Part shown: positions 45,087 to 55,560 of the stretch, one piece after another
How the letters are laid out: each line of letters opens with the position of its first letter
Position numbering within the stretch: the first letter of the stretch is position 1
Assembly (NCBI GenBank): GCA_030015575.1
Contig: CM057344.1
Coordinates: forward strand, 186,389,044 to 186,453,043
Length of the DNA stretch: 64,000 nucleotides
Direction of reading: 5' to 3'
Source: Agapanthus africanus
Lineage: Eukaryota; Streptophyta; Magnoliopsida; Asparagales; Amaryllidaceae
The notes under the pieces: generated by a model
The model's database searches: none
What the model saw: the letters and a program-made list of their open reading frames with translations, nothing else
What the model was told of the DNA's origin: nothing
Position numbers and translations under genes: made by a program

Positions 45087-46153
45087 TCATTGCTGAAAAG
45101 CAGCATTAGTTTGTTCTTGACCTTGAAACGAAGGATTCAAATGACATTCTTCCGTTAAATGTGATGGGTTAGAACAACAACCACGCACGGTTTTGGGGAG
45201 CGTAACTTGGTTTAGGGAGGCTGACGAGAATTTATTTTCGATAGCATCGAGTTTCTTTTGCATCGCGGCCATTTTGGCTTTCACTGCGATAGAAACGTCG
45301 AGCTGATCGATACCTACCCTAGATGAATATGAAGTTTGTCTAACGCTTTCCTACTGTAAAGTTTGTTCGGCGAGATCTTTCAGAAATTGCCAAGTTTCAC
45401 CATCATCTTTAGACATGAAATGGCATTGACAAATAGTTTCAAGCATTTGTTTCGTGGCAGGATTAACACCCTCATATATAATTCGACAAAGTTGTCATCT
45501 ATCAATTCCGTGATGGGGCATTGTAGAAGAAGATTCTTGAACCGTTCAAAGAATTTCCAAAATGGTTCATTGGGAAGTTGGGTAAACCGGTTAATCTCAC
45601 TTTGAACACGGACGGTTTTGTGATTGAGATTAAATTTCTTAAGGAATGCTATAACGAATTCATCCCATTTGGCGATAGAATGTGTGGCGGTGCTATAAAG
45701 CCATTTTTCTGCTAGGTCGCACAGGGTAAAAGGGAGAAGAAGTAATCGCATAGCATCCCCTGAAAGTTGGGTTGTGCCCATAATTGCACGTACGTTCTCG
45801 AATTTGGTTATGAAAACGTACAAGTCTTCAGATTCAAGCCTGTGAAATTTGGGCAACAAATTGATGAAGTGGGGTTTAATTTTGAAATTATCCCCGTTGG
45901 CCGGTGGAAGAGAAAGACAAGTAGGAAGGGGTCCACACACGGGGTAGTATCTTTCTTGGAGAGAGATGCGCGGTGAGTTCTGCACACCTACGGGTGGTGG
46001 CAGAGTGGTATCGTGAAATCCCGATGGAAATCTGTCCATTTCGGGAGATTTTGTGGGTGGAGGGGAAAAAGAAGATGAAAAAGTACCGACTTTGGAGTCA
46101 ATAAAAAAAACGTGGACAAGATGAGCACTAGTATCCTGTGTCCATCTGATCAT
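45087..46153 (-). pseudogene. GagPR-1 gag N-terminal and zinc-knuckle regions
   Basis: 46153-45380 (257 codons) carries the retrotransposon gag domain: NFKIKPHFINLLPKFHRLES, AEKWLYSTATHSIAKWDEF, FLKKFNLNHKT, EPFWKFFERFKNLLLQCP. After a frameshift the piece 45284-45087 holds KKLDAIENKF and a knuckle VRGCCSNPSHLTEEC, in which the first Cys of CX2CX4HX4C is replaced by Arg. Gag would package the element RNA. The start is uncertain; MDRFPSGF, about 38 codons in, is a better candidate than the first Met. Confidence 0.82.
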
Positions 46154-46741
46154 GCATTAAATGGGTTTAGCGGACGTGGCAGCGTGTGTGAGAACAATTT
46201 TAAAAAGGTTTGTTTAAAAAAAGTGCCGGACGTGAGGCTTAACTCAATAAATCACAAAAATGCACAATCAGCCCCTAGAACTAGGGTCACCTAAGTCAAG
46301 TCACTAGACCGCTCCTAAACTTCCAAAGGACAAGTCGCAGGATCAATCCTCTACCACATCTTTATCACTCTTGTGGCCAGGTAAGTGCCAGGTAAGTGGG
46401 AGGTATCCGCTATACGAATCATCAAAATAGTCGGCCTAATTAAGTAACCACTTTCCTTGGTCACACTTTCCTAGACACCACAAGAGAAATGCGGATAAGT
46501 GATAGATTATCCACGACCCTCCTCTGTCATAATTGAGCGCGGCGGTCCTTAGAGAATTGATCTAGATATTTTTTAATTAATGTAGGATTAGAGTATGCTC
46601 GTTTTATGATTTGTGGGGCCTAGGAAGGGTGATGAAATCCCCACCTAATCTGGATTTAGATTATTGCCCCTTAATGCCCGGTTAAGATATGCACAAACAA
46701 ACCAATTTCAACACACGCAAAAAGATTTTTTTGTCCGGCGC
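46154..46741 (-). other. GagPR-1 leader with primer-site-like end
   Basis: Non-coding. In element sense it would begin AACAGCGCCGGACAAAAAAA; GCGCCG is part of the tRNA-Asp complement (TGGCGCCG) used by many Athila/Tat elements, but two flanking bases differ. At 46742 it meets an LTR in the opposite orientation. Confidence 0.5.
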
Positions 46742-48200
46742 TGTTCATACCAGAATATTGCATTTAATACCGCCCATTCTTCTGCTCGTTTGTTTATAGG
46801 AAGGTGCTTTTGATCCGTGTTTTCTACATATTTACAGGTTACAGGTTCCTAGTCCAAAATGACGCAAATCATACAAAATCTCCACAGTTACGCCAAAATC
46901 AAGAACATCTGCCACAAACAGATAAAAGTCAGGTTCCGGTCATCCGTATCCGTCCAGTGCCGCTTACCAGTTCAAGAGACAAGATAAATAACAGTGGTCA
47001 TTCATTTCTCGGACAAGCACAAAGCACGAGAGGGGCAGCACAAGATTCAATAGGTGCGCGGAGCTCGAGGGAGATAACGTCAAATGAATTAAAAGTGAAG
47101 CCATTTTGGACTGTTGCAAATCTAAAGAAAGTTTGGAAGCATTTTGCAATTTGGGACATGTAGAACAATAGAAGAATGCAACACGAGATACCCCTAGAAA
47201 AATGACATCCCAATTCCTCCATAACGCTATGGAACCACGGCCGATTGGCCACTTAGGCGGCGGTTCCGCAGCCGAGTCAACTCGGCGTCAAATAGGAGTT
47301 AGGGGATATTTTTGTAACTTCATTTGGGCTCAGAATTTAGCCCTAGGGTTTCAGCTCTCTGCCTATAAATACTCCAGTTTTGAACCAATGTATGGATGCT
47401 TATTCTTTGTTAGGATTTAGTGTAGCTTAGCTTGTATCTTCTTCTTCTTCATCATCTATTCTCCATGAAACTGTAGTGAGAGCTCTTGAGTGGAAGTTAA
47501 TGAAGATAGGGATGATTTTTCTTATCTTGTATTTTTATTTCCAAGCATTGTATTTTCATTTCTTAGTATAACTTTATTAATTATTGTTAAGTAGTTGTTG
47601 TTTTTCTTTTCTTGTTTTCTTTTTCCTTATCTTTTTATCCGTATTTTTTAAGCCATGATACTCGACGAAGTCCCTTGCAAAGGTGAGGGGCTAAGTAGTT
47701 AGCCTGCTACCATTTTGTAAAACCGTATTTTTCCTTTATTTCTTTTCTTCTTTTCTTGTTTTCATTTCCTTTTAAATGTGTGAATAATTTCCAGTTGTTA
47801 GGGGCTATGGAAGGTTAGTATGAGAGATGGAAAAATCCCCTGTGCTTATCTTCGCCAAACATCTTAAAACAAACCTAGACCAAACAAACACAACCCCCTC
47901 ACTTAGGCACGCTATATGTGACATATAGCCGCGGCCTAAGTCAAGAAGTCCTTTGGGCGCACTACAACATGACATGTAGTTGTGACTTAATTGGATATAT
48001 GGTTGCGGGTGTTTGGCCTGGGGTTGGAAATAAGCGCACGTAGCGGAAGGACAATGGGCACTAGGAATGGATTTAGCATTGGAAAGCTTGCTTAAACTCG
48101 CAAATTCCATTCCTATGTCCTCCTAATCCCCGCTACGTTCGATTATCCCAACATCATTTTAAGAATAGCAAAAGAAAAGCACAAGACTAATCCTAACTCT
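46742..48200 (+). mobile_element. GagPR-family LTR in plus orientation (right end not resolved)
   Basis: TGTTCATACCAGAATATTGCATTT at the start aligns with the LTR starts of GagPR-1 and GagPR-2 (shared AATATTGCATTT and the following ~30 bases). A strong TATA box CTATAAATAC (47363-47372) is followed by a CT-rich leader and a U5-like GAGGGGCTAAGTAGTTAGCC (47678-47697). No coding region is credible. The right boundary is a guess. Its orientation is opposite to GagPR-1, which it touches. Confidence 0.5.
47363..47372 (+). promoter_or_regulatory. LTR TATA box
   Basis: CTATAAATAC, a close match to the plant TATA consensus, followed after ~65 bases by TTCTTCTTCTTCATC, in the plus-orientation LTR. Confidence 0.55.
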
Positions 48201-48900
48201 ATTAACCAACCATAACCCTAACAAGATTACTTGAATATAAATATGAACACTTAGGATAGTGATTGATCCGTTTCCGTGTCGTGTTTAGAAATGTTTAACA
48301 ACCAAAGAAATTTATACCGTAATCAATTGACTGTGTCTATTGAAGTTTCGTCAATGAGAACGGATCGTCCACTGAGAAAGTGTGATTTGATCGATCTTGT
48401 TTTAGTTGAGTTGAAAATTAAAAGGAAAAAGAAAATGATTCAATAATTGTGAAATTTAGTTTCAAGAATCATCAAGAACTAGATTTAAAATCAAGAAATA
48501 CTAGAGATCAAGAAGATTGTCCAAATCGAATGAATTATCAAGATTTGTAAAGAGACTTGTAGGAATTGAGCCAATTGATAGTGATGATGAATACTTATGA
48601 TTATAAATTCTTATCTATTGAAGATTTGTTGCTAGATTGATGACAGTCAACGAGACTTAGGGATCTATCGAAGAAATTAGGGCTTCTTCATCATCATCCC
48701 TTTTCCTTTCGTTGATTAGCATTTAAATTTTAGCCTCTAGGAAATTCAATCATCGATCGTTGATCTCTAATTTAGAGCGAAAACATTCAAGAAAGCATCT
48801 CGCTCAAAACTAGGTCGTCGTTGATTCAATTTCCTAAAGTTTACAAAACTCATAAGATTTAAGAATCGTTCAAGAATTTAATCATCATCATCTATTTATT
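48201..48900. other. Unassigned AT-rich DNA
   Basis: No gene is recognised. The right part probably belongs to the U5 of the GagPR-2 3' LTR; the boundary was not found. Confidence 0.3.
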
Positions 48901-49319
48901 TTCTCGATTCCTCCACAAGCGGAGTTTTCACTCAAACATCATGAAAAAGAAAACAATCAAGAATTGATAACTCATCAAAATGCTCAAATGTAAAGACAAG
49001 CAAGATCAAGAATTTTCACCTTTTATTTAATCGACGTTTCGTTACAATACACTCAAAGACTACAAGATTTAAGGAGGAACTAAATCGTCGAACTAGCTTC
49101 GCATCGTCTTCTTGAGTCGCGGATCGTCGTGGATCTCTTGTTCGGATGAAGATCGATATTGCTTCAAAAGGCTTGTTGGATGCTTGCTTGATTTGGTACT
49201 TGATGAATCTTGATTTGGCTTTTGAATTGCATTTGAGGCTAGGGTTTTTGGTTCACAACTTGTGTGTGGAATTGTAGAACTCAATATTCAACAACCTCTG
49301 TAATGATGCCCTATGTCCC

Positions 49320-49328
49320 TTTTTATAG
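49320..49328 (-). promoter_or_regulatory. GagPR-2 LTR TATA box
   Basis: The minus strand reads CTATAAAAA, immediately downstream of the GAAGCT repeats and followed by GGGACATAGGGCATC. Confidence 0.6.
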
Positions 49329-49339
49329 CTTTCCCTCAA

Positions 49340-49525
49340 GCTTCCCTTAGAAGCTAAGTTTAGCTTCCTTTAGAAGCTTGGCTAGGTTTAGCTTCCCTTG
49401 GAAGCTTGGTTGTTATGAACTTGCATAGGAAGCTAGGTAGTTGTAAAGAAGCTTCTAGATTAAGGTAGTTAGCTAGCTTGCATGAGAAGCTTGGTAGGTA
49501 TTTAACTTGCACAAGAAGCTTGGCT
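49340..49525 (-). repeat. U3 short repeats, GAAGCT(T), seven copies
   Basis: GAAGCT or GAAGCTT at 49350, 49373, 49401, 49429, 49448, 49486 and 49515, 19-38 bases apart, often in inverted pairs with AGCTTCC. They lie directly upstream of the TATA box in LTR sense, where enhancer repeats of plant LTRs are found. Confidence 0.7.
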
Positions 49526-49537
49526 GTTAGAAGGGAA

Positions 49538-49542
49538 ACTTC
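49538..49542. repeat. CopB target duplication, left (ACTTC)
   Basis: ACTTC here and at 59134-59138, a perfect 5-bp duplication. Confidence 0.95.
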
Positions 49543-51622
49543 TGTTTGAGATAGTGCCCTCAAAGTCAATTATTGGATCGCAGGTACGTGATTGCAATGA
49601 CTGAGGTAGGACCTATACCGATATGACAGTCTTGCTCGAGATGATAGTATGCTATCTGGTTTGTCTTTATCATCGTATATATGCTTTAGTTCACTATTGC
49701 ATGATGATAGAGCCCATAGGATTCTTGCTTGACTACCAGCAGTATGATGGCGATCATATACGTGGGAGCTGGGGTCTGTAAGCACATCCTTAAAGAGTCC
49801 CTAGTCGTGGAAGTTTCGAGACAGGGCATCGATACTCCAGAATAGACTAGTGTATACAGTCGAGACCCGGACGAGGGGCGGTGGCCGGTTTCACAAGCCA
49901 CTAGTGTCAGTTGGTTCACCTAAGATGTATACAGGTGCTCATTGGGTTATGAGTACACCAGACAGGACTCGCCGGGAACATGCTAGTTGGTATTATACAT
50001 ATCATCGGTGACATGTGTACAGGTTAGTTCATCGACCTGAGATCGTCATTTGTCTCGTGTGAGTTCCCACTGTGCTTAGATTACTACCCTACCACGCTCA
50101 AAAGAGTTGTGCAAACAGGTTTTAGTTGGGTACAGTCCCGAGCCACATTGGAGGCAAGTGAGCGGATCGGCAGGGGATTCGTCTCTCCCGGTATTGGGGG
50201 GTGAGATCGCGCTGTGTCTAGGAGAGCCATTACACAAAGCCCTCGGCCGAGGCAGGAGATTTACTGGTAGGTACTCCAGTAGTATCTCAGGGTGTTCTGG
50301 GCCACTCTCTGACACGACTTATACCGCTATTGGGGGTCTGACGTTACCAGCCCCCTAGGCAGATATGCGATACTCATAGACGAACGGACCGGACTGTATG
50401 TATATTGTCACTGTTAGGCTCAGTAGGGTTTATGGATGAGTTTGCTCGTCAGCTTCCCTTCCAATCAATACATAGGAAACCGTTACGTACAGTTTGTACC
50501 TCTGACGTGCTAGAGGTTATACCCAGTGCCAATGTCTTGATGAGTCATTAGAGTCCCCCACAGACACTTTCCCAAAGTTCGGGCGAAACGTTGTGGAAGC
50601 CGTATGGTTTTATGGCAAGGTTCGGAATATGCACGTGCGTTTTCGCACGTGTCACATTTCGGGCAGATAATACTGGTCGGCTTTGGTTTAAGCCGGATCC
50701 AAGTATTATACTGTGTAGATATAATATCTTTGTCTCAGTTGCATTTGTATTCAGTCATAATACAAATGCGGGTATGTTTATACTGATACGGGGTTATCCT
50801 GAAATTCATTTCAAGATCACTTTTGGAAGTTTCCAGTTTCCAGTTTTCTATCGGCCGTATTTAACATTCGGTTAAAGACGGATTTATCTTTTCTTGATGA
50901 GGGTGAGTCGTGGTTCTAGAAGGTTCTAGATTTGGTGACTTGGCTTGATGATTCATTGTTAGCATTAATTGAAGTGATGACTTGGTTATTAAGGTTCAAT
51001 GTTTGCATTGAATGCTTAAGTGGGTCATTGTTTCATTTATTGTGATGATAAGCTTCATTGTTAAGGTTACCTCCCCCTCTCTCCTACACTCACCTCCCAC
51101 CTTCTACAAATATTGCCGCCCCCCCTCTTGAGTGTATGATTGATTCATTTTTGGAAAAAGATAAGGAAATTTGCTTCATGAAATTTCATTAGCTTCATTT
51201 CTCATTTCATATCGATCCAAAAGGCAACTTCATTAACCATTCGTCCATGGCTTTGGACGTAACGAGACAAAGTGTTCTACTCATTCTCTACATCAATCTT
51301 GGTCATCTCTTTTAGCAAACTCGATGATCGAGTTGCCTCGGTTCAGAGGCGGGAGCCCGTTTAAAGATCCGTCGACGTGGTGCCACCTGGACGAGAAGAC
51401 TGGAGATTCAGGAGATCGGAGCAGCCGCAACAAAGCGTGGGATGATGGTTGAAGACCGAAGGACTCGGATTGTTCGGTATAACATTTCTACCCACTTTGT
51501 AGTTTGTTAGTTTAGCTTTAATGGCAGATCCGGGTTATAGTACGCGATAGCGCCAGTTGTAAAAAGTTTTTGTTCCGTATTTGGCGTTTGTTAGACGGCC
51601 GGGGCGCTACCGTGGACTTACA
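49543..51622 (+). mobile_element. CopB 5' LTR
   Basis: TGTTTGAGATAGTGCCCTC to GTGGACTTACA. It has an 18-base gap relative to the 3' LTR near 50010, and the shared block GACAGGGCATCGATACTCC at 49821-49839. Confidence 0.95.
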
Positions 51623-51623
51623 A

Positions 51624-51635
51624 TGGTATCAGAGC
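51624..51635 (+). other. CopB primer-binding site (tRNA-iMet)
   Basis: TGGTATCAGAGC one base after the 5' LTR. Confidence 0.96.
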
Positions 51636-53022
51636 CTCACCATTAAGCTATACTAACTTGTGCTAACGCGTTTAAAATATCGATCAAACGGATTTTCAAA
51701 AATCGCAATTTTCCAAGTTTTGAATTTCTGTCGATTTTAAAAGGGTTCTAAAAATTATTTTACATATCACAGAAAGCAAAGCAGGGTTTTTTAAGCAAAC
51801 GGGAAAATTTTGAGCACGTGATCCCACGTGACCGCCGCGGAACCGTGGCAGTACTGTGGGAACAGTGCATCAAAATTCTCCAGTAGGCTTTCCTTGGGAA
51901 ATTGTGGTTTTTAGTACTGTTCATTTGGGCCCAGATTTTGTTACTGTACAGCAGATGTACGTGGGGCCCATTTCGGGAAATTTAGTCGATCGAAATTTTA
52001 AATTTGTTAGTATGCAGTATTTACATTATATCTCCAACCGGGAATGTCATTTGATCGGTAAACCGTGTCTGATTGCTATAGTTCTTTTAGACGGGTTTGT
52101 GAACGTGACATTCGCGTTGATATTCTGTGTTGTGCTGTGATGTTGCGGATATGTCGTCGTGGATAGCAGGGTGCAATGATAGTGCATTTTGGATTTATTT
52201 GTATATTTGATATTGCGGGACGAGCGTCCAACATGTGGACTGCCGTTACTGCATGTTTGTATAATATTCTTTTGGGGCACGACCAGGTTGAGGTCGATGT
52301 ACCCGTTGTACATATTTTTATTTCTGTACTAGGATTATCCCGCGAAGGAGTGCATGGATAGCCGGGTTCTGGAGGGCAACGGGTCCGTATCTCATGGCTT
52401 TGAGAGGCAGAGGGGCCTTACTCTAGAATTGGCAGACTATTCGCCGCACTCGTAGGGGGTACAGGTTGACCCAAGGAGGGGTGCTTAATTTACCGGATTC
52501 CGTGAAGTGCCGGGTGTTCCATTCACTATGCTGTGGGGGACTGCCTCGCTTGAGGTTTTGGCGGGTAACTTGCCACACCCGTAGGGGTCTAGGTTTCATT
52601 GCACAGGCTATCCACACAACCAGGGGAACGTCGGGTTTCAGCAGCGGCTCTGTGAAACCCGGGGATCCCAGATTATCTGTATTGTTCTGTGATGCTTATT
52701 ACTTTTCTGTAATGTTGCATATTATCACGCCTGGAGCGATTATTGTATATTGGTATATATACTATTAGATGTTGTATATGTTTTACACCCGTGCTAGTCC
52801 AGCCCCCGCTCTGTCGTTAGTTAAGTAACCTAACGGGTGATGACGGGACCCAGTGACCAATGCGGATGGCATATACGTACATTTTATTTTCGTTCTTTTC
52901 TGGTGTGATTGATTGATGGGACTGCATTGATTCTTATCAATGCAAGGATAAAACAAACCTATATTTGATGTTGTTGGAACAAATTTTAAAAAGGTGTTAT
53001 TACAAAGATGTTTCCTTTTTGT

Positions 53023-53250
53023 TTTGCATAGTGATATTCAGTTGGAATATCCTGCACCTCATTCGATGAGGCAAGGGCCGAGATCCCTTCACCGGGAGTG
53101 ACCCCTTGGGCAGAAGTTTATGTCAGGGTAATAACTTCAATATAGTCGATTACAAGTTGCTTTGCATCGCGGTATTCAGTTGGAATATCCTGCACCTCAT
53201 TCCACGAGGAAAGAGCCGAGATCCCTTCACCGGGAGTGACCTCTTTAGCA
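53023..53250 (+). repeat. CopB leader: tandem ~100-nt block, two copies
   Basis: Copies at about 53023-53110 and 53160-53250 share TATTCAGTTGGAATATCCTG, CACCTCATTC, GCCGAGATCCCTTCACCGGG and AGTGACC. The hairpin CCTCATTCGATGAGG is perfect in the first (53057-53071) and partly lost in the second (53195-53209). Confidence 0.82.
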
Positions 53251-53394
53251 AAGGTTTTTCGCCACTATATTTTTATAAAAAGCTATCAGGTTCCTTCAAT
53301 GAGATCAAGTTCATTACGTTAAAGGTTTTTCACCGAAAACCAGTCGTAGCCCTCCGTCGTATCTTATGGATGGTCAGTAGTATTCAAGCTATGT

Positions 53395-53592
53395 TTGTTG
53401 GCTTTCGCCAAGGCATAGTGCTTGGTAGCTGCTGGGGTATTCATTTGTAGCATATATAGATGTGTTGGTTTGGGACAGTCGTATTACCTTGTTGGCTTTC
53501 GTCAAGGGTATGTACGGGTGGGTTCAAATTAACCTGGACAATGACGGGCAGAACTTGACATGTGACTTATGACTTGTTGGCTTTCGTCAAGG
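53395..53592 (+). repeat. CopB leader: three copies of hairpin motif
   Basis: TTGTTGGCTTTCGTCAAGG at 53489-53507 and 53574-53592; the first copy (53395-53413) differs only in GCCAAGG. Fold: TTGGC/GTCAA with loop TTTC. In the first copy, C in place of T turns the G-U pair into G-C. Spacing is 94 and 85 nt. Confidence 0.85.
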
Positions 53593-53926
53593 TCATAAGA
53601 GCATGGGGCAAAAATCACATCGGGAGTTTCAAACATACAGCAAACTTTCCAGGCATACGCATACCTTCTGGAGTGTGATAACTTGAGTGGCTTCCATCAA
53701 GTTATCTTGCGATGAGAGTTGGATCCCGATTCAAACTGATGAGTTGGTTTACTCTTCGGGTGATCCCGACTAATTCTTCTTTCAGGTTTGGAGGAGAATT
53801 TGATATTACAGTGGGAGGTTTCCTGATTAGATAAATTGATAACCATTCTGATCTAGGTTAGAGTGCACGCAGAGTGTTTCTTTTCTCTCTCTCTCTTTGG
53901 CAGCGACTTTTGACCGACACTAGACT

Positions 53927-54760
53927 ATGACTCAGTGGCCAAGTAGACCGAACCATCTTAAAATACTGGCTTTTGGATTGTCTAAGTTGCATAAGTCATT
54001 GCCGCTCCTTCTTTTACCATTTGTATTTCTCAGAACACCCCGTATTACTACGGACATCCACTTCCATTGGATAGATCCATCGTATGGTTATATACGAACT
54101 CGAAGGGACTTCTTCGAGGATAGATCTAGGTTCAGGAGAAATAAAATTAGTTTATTCAGTTGTCTTTTATTATCACCTTCTTTCGGGTTGCGAGAGCTCC
54201 TTGGTTTAGGAGAGTACACCTATTACGCTTATTGGATAGTCTTATTCCAAACCATAGGCAGGTGCCGAAAGGTAGGGAATGAAGAAAACCAATTAGCCTA
54301 AGTATGGTGTGCAGAAGGTAATATGTAAAGACAAAATAAAAGGGATTAGAAAGAGGGCAAAGTAAATTGCGACTGTTATCATTCACGACCAAACCACGTA
54401 CTTCATCGCTACTCCTATTTCACCTTTGCTTTTTCCCCAGTTCGGGAGAAATAGAATAAGGTATTATTCAGTTGTCTTTTATCATCACCTTCTCTCAACA
54501 TACGAGTACTCCTAGGTTGAGGAGGGTACACCTATTATACTTACTGGATAGTCTTCTTCCAAACCATAGGCTGGTGCCGAACGGTAGGGAAGGAAGAAAA
54601 CCACTTAGCCTAAAGGGGTGTACAGAAAGAAATGAATAAAGGCAAATAATGGGATTTGGAGATATGGCAAAGAAATATATGGTTATAGTCGTGAATTGGA
54701 TTATGGAAGAGGCATTACTAGGAATATCCGGATATCCCTACGAAACATTTTCATGTTTCG
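53927..54760 (+). pseudogene. CopB region in gag position, unrecognisable
   Basis: It follows the CTCTCTCTTTGGCAGCGAC sequence that precedes gag in CopA, but no gag motif can be read in any frame. A 124-codon open frame (53927-54301) shows no similarity to copia gag. The segment contains a diverged direct duplication (54131-54362 and 54441-54672). It is either a gag decayed beyond recognition or foreign sequence that replaced it. Confidence 0.45.
54131..54672 (+). repeat. Direct duplication of ~232 bp
   Basis: 54131-54362 and 54441-54672 are colinear (shared TCAGTTGTCTTTTAT, ATCACCTTCT, TACACCTATTA, TGGATAGTCTT, TTCCAAACCATAGGC, AAAACCA, TTAGCCTAA), offset about 311, with many substitutions. 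It lies where gag should be in CopB. Confidence 0.82.
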
Positions 54761-55560
54761 GTGCATTGTTAAAGGAAAACTGATTTCCCGATTAGATATT
54801 TACTCTAGGGTATGTATTTACCAGGTTTCATTCTCATATCTGTATGGTTTTACAGATGATGAGTGGGAGTAAGTTATTGGGAATAAGGTGATCATCCTCA
54901 TTATATCGGAATTCGTTGTAATTGGTGATATTTGAGGAAATCGCCTGGGTAAAGTTTTCAACCTACGACGCACAGGTTTTGAGTTATTCAACTCAGCGGA
55001 CTTATACAGAGTATTGTATGTTGTCCACTGTCCGTCAGGACAAAGGGGTAGGTCCTCGTACTATGTTCTGTTTACTTATAACTTCTCTAGTTTTTAAACA
55101 AGTGTTTCGTTGAAATACAATGTCTAAATTTTGAGAAGTTGTGGGTATAAGAATAAAGTAGAGAACCAGGTATCACAATTATCGGGATTCTTCAAAGAGA
55201 TTGAAGATATAGATTCTTGTGATTGGTATTCAGATAATAGTAATGGTTTTGAGAAACTTGTTTCTCTTTCAGGTTATTCATAATTGGATGGATTCCTAAG
55301 TTGAGTAATGCTGATTAGCCTTTTTCCATTAAGTTGTTATGCACTGGAGACAGCTGCATGATTTGAATCTGGTTCCAATTAAATTAGTGCCTCTATTTCT
55401 ATATTGGATATAGAATGGTTCATATCTTAACGATGTTAAGATACGGGGAGTTGTCCAGCTTATGCTTAAAACCAGACAATGGATAACTCAAGGCACGTTT
55501 CTGTAATGACAGTTTGTGGGTTGACCCTGGCTTTGACGAGGGTTGACATTTCTACCATCT
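54761..55560 (+). pseudogene. CopB integrase remnant
   Basis: Only the later part is readable. Around 55300-55500, across frames, traces of the FWGYALETAAYLLN, VPTK, WxGSYLNDVKI and WGCPA region of copia integrase remain (for example GCACTGGAGACAGCTGCATG at 55340). Stops and frameshifts are dense. No catalytic motif can be placed with confidence. Confidence 0.55.

Larger units (their letters stand above)
38617..46741 (-). mobile_element. GagPR-1: gag-protease-only Ty3/gypsy element, interior
   Basis: Minus-strand interior of a gypsy element that encodes gag and protease but no reverse transcriptase or integrase. Right to left: a primer-site-like GCGCCGG (46733-46741), a ~590-base leader, gag, zinc knuckle, protease, an acidic C-terminal region ending at 43098, then ~1.4 kb of 3' untranslated DNA interrupted by the insertion 38866-41905. 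This layout fits the non-autonomous TR-GAG type known from plants, which depends on Pol from other elements. GagPR-2 (59679-64000) has the same layout. Confidence 0.75.
48901..49542 (-). mobile_element. GagPR-2 3' LTR, part left of CopB
   Basis: The minus-strand LTR continues here from 59139 after CopB is removed: CCAGAAGT joins at the ACTTC duplication. It carries a minus-strand TATA box (49320-49328), a repeat-rich U3 (49340-49525) and transcribed R-U5 sequence to the left. The left end was not determined. Confidence 0.65.
51636..53926 (+). other. CopB leader
   Basis: About 2.3 kb of non-coding leader colinear with that of CopA (for example 52790-52840, CGCTCTGTCGTTAGTTAAG). It contains two copies of the ~100-nt block and the three-copy motif. 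Confidence 0.8.

Noticed and set aside
46804-47163. 119-codon open frame between LTR start and TATA box
   Set aside because: Lies in the U3 of a plus-strand LTR and has no recognised motif or homologue in the sister LTRs.
53927-54301. 124-codon open frame at the gag position of CopB as a real gene
   Set aside because: It shows no gag motif, ends within a duplicated non-coding segment, and its second copy (54441-54672) does not keep the frame.
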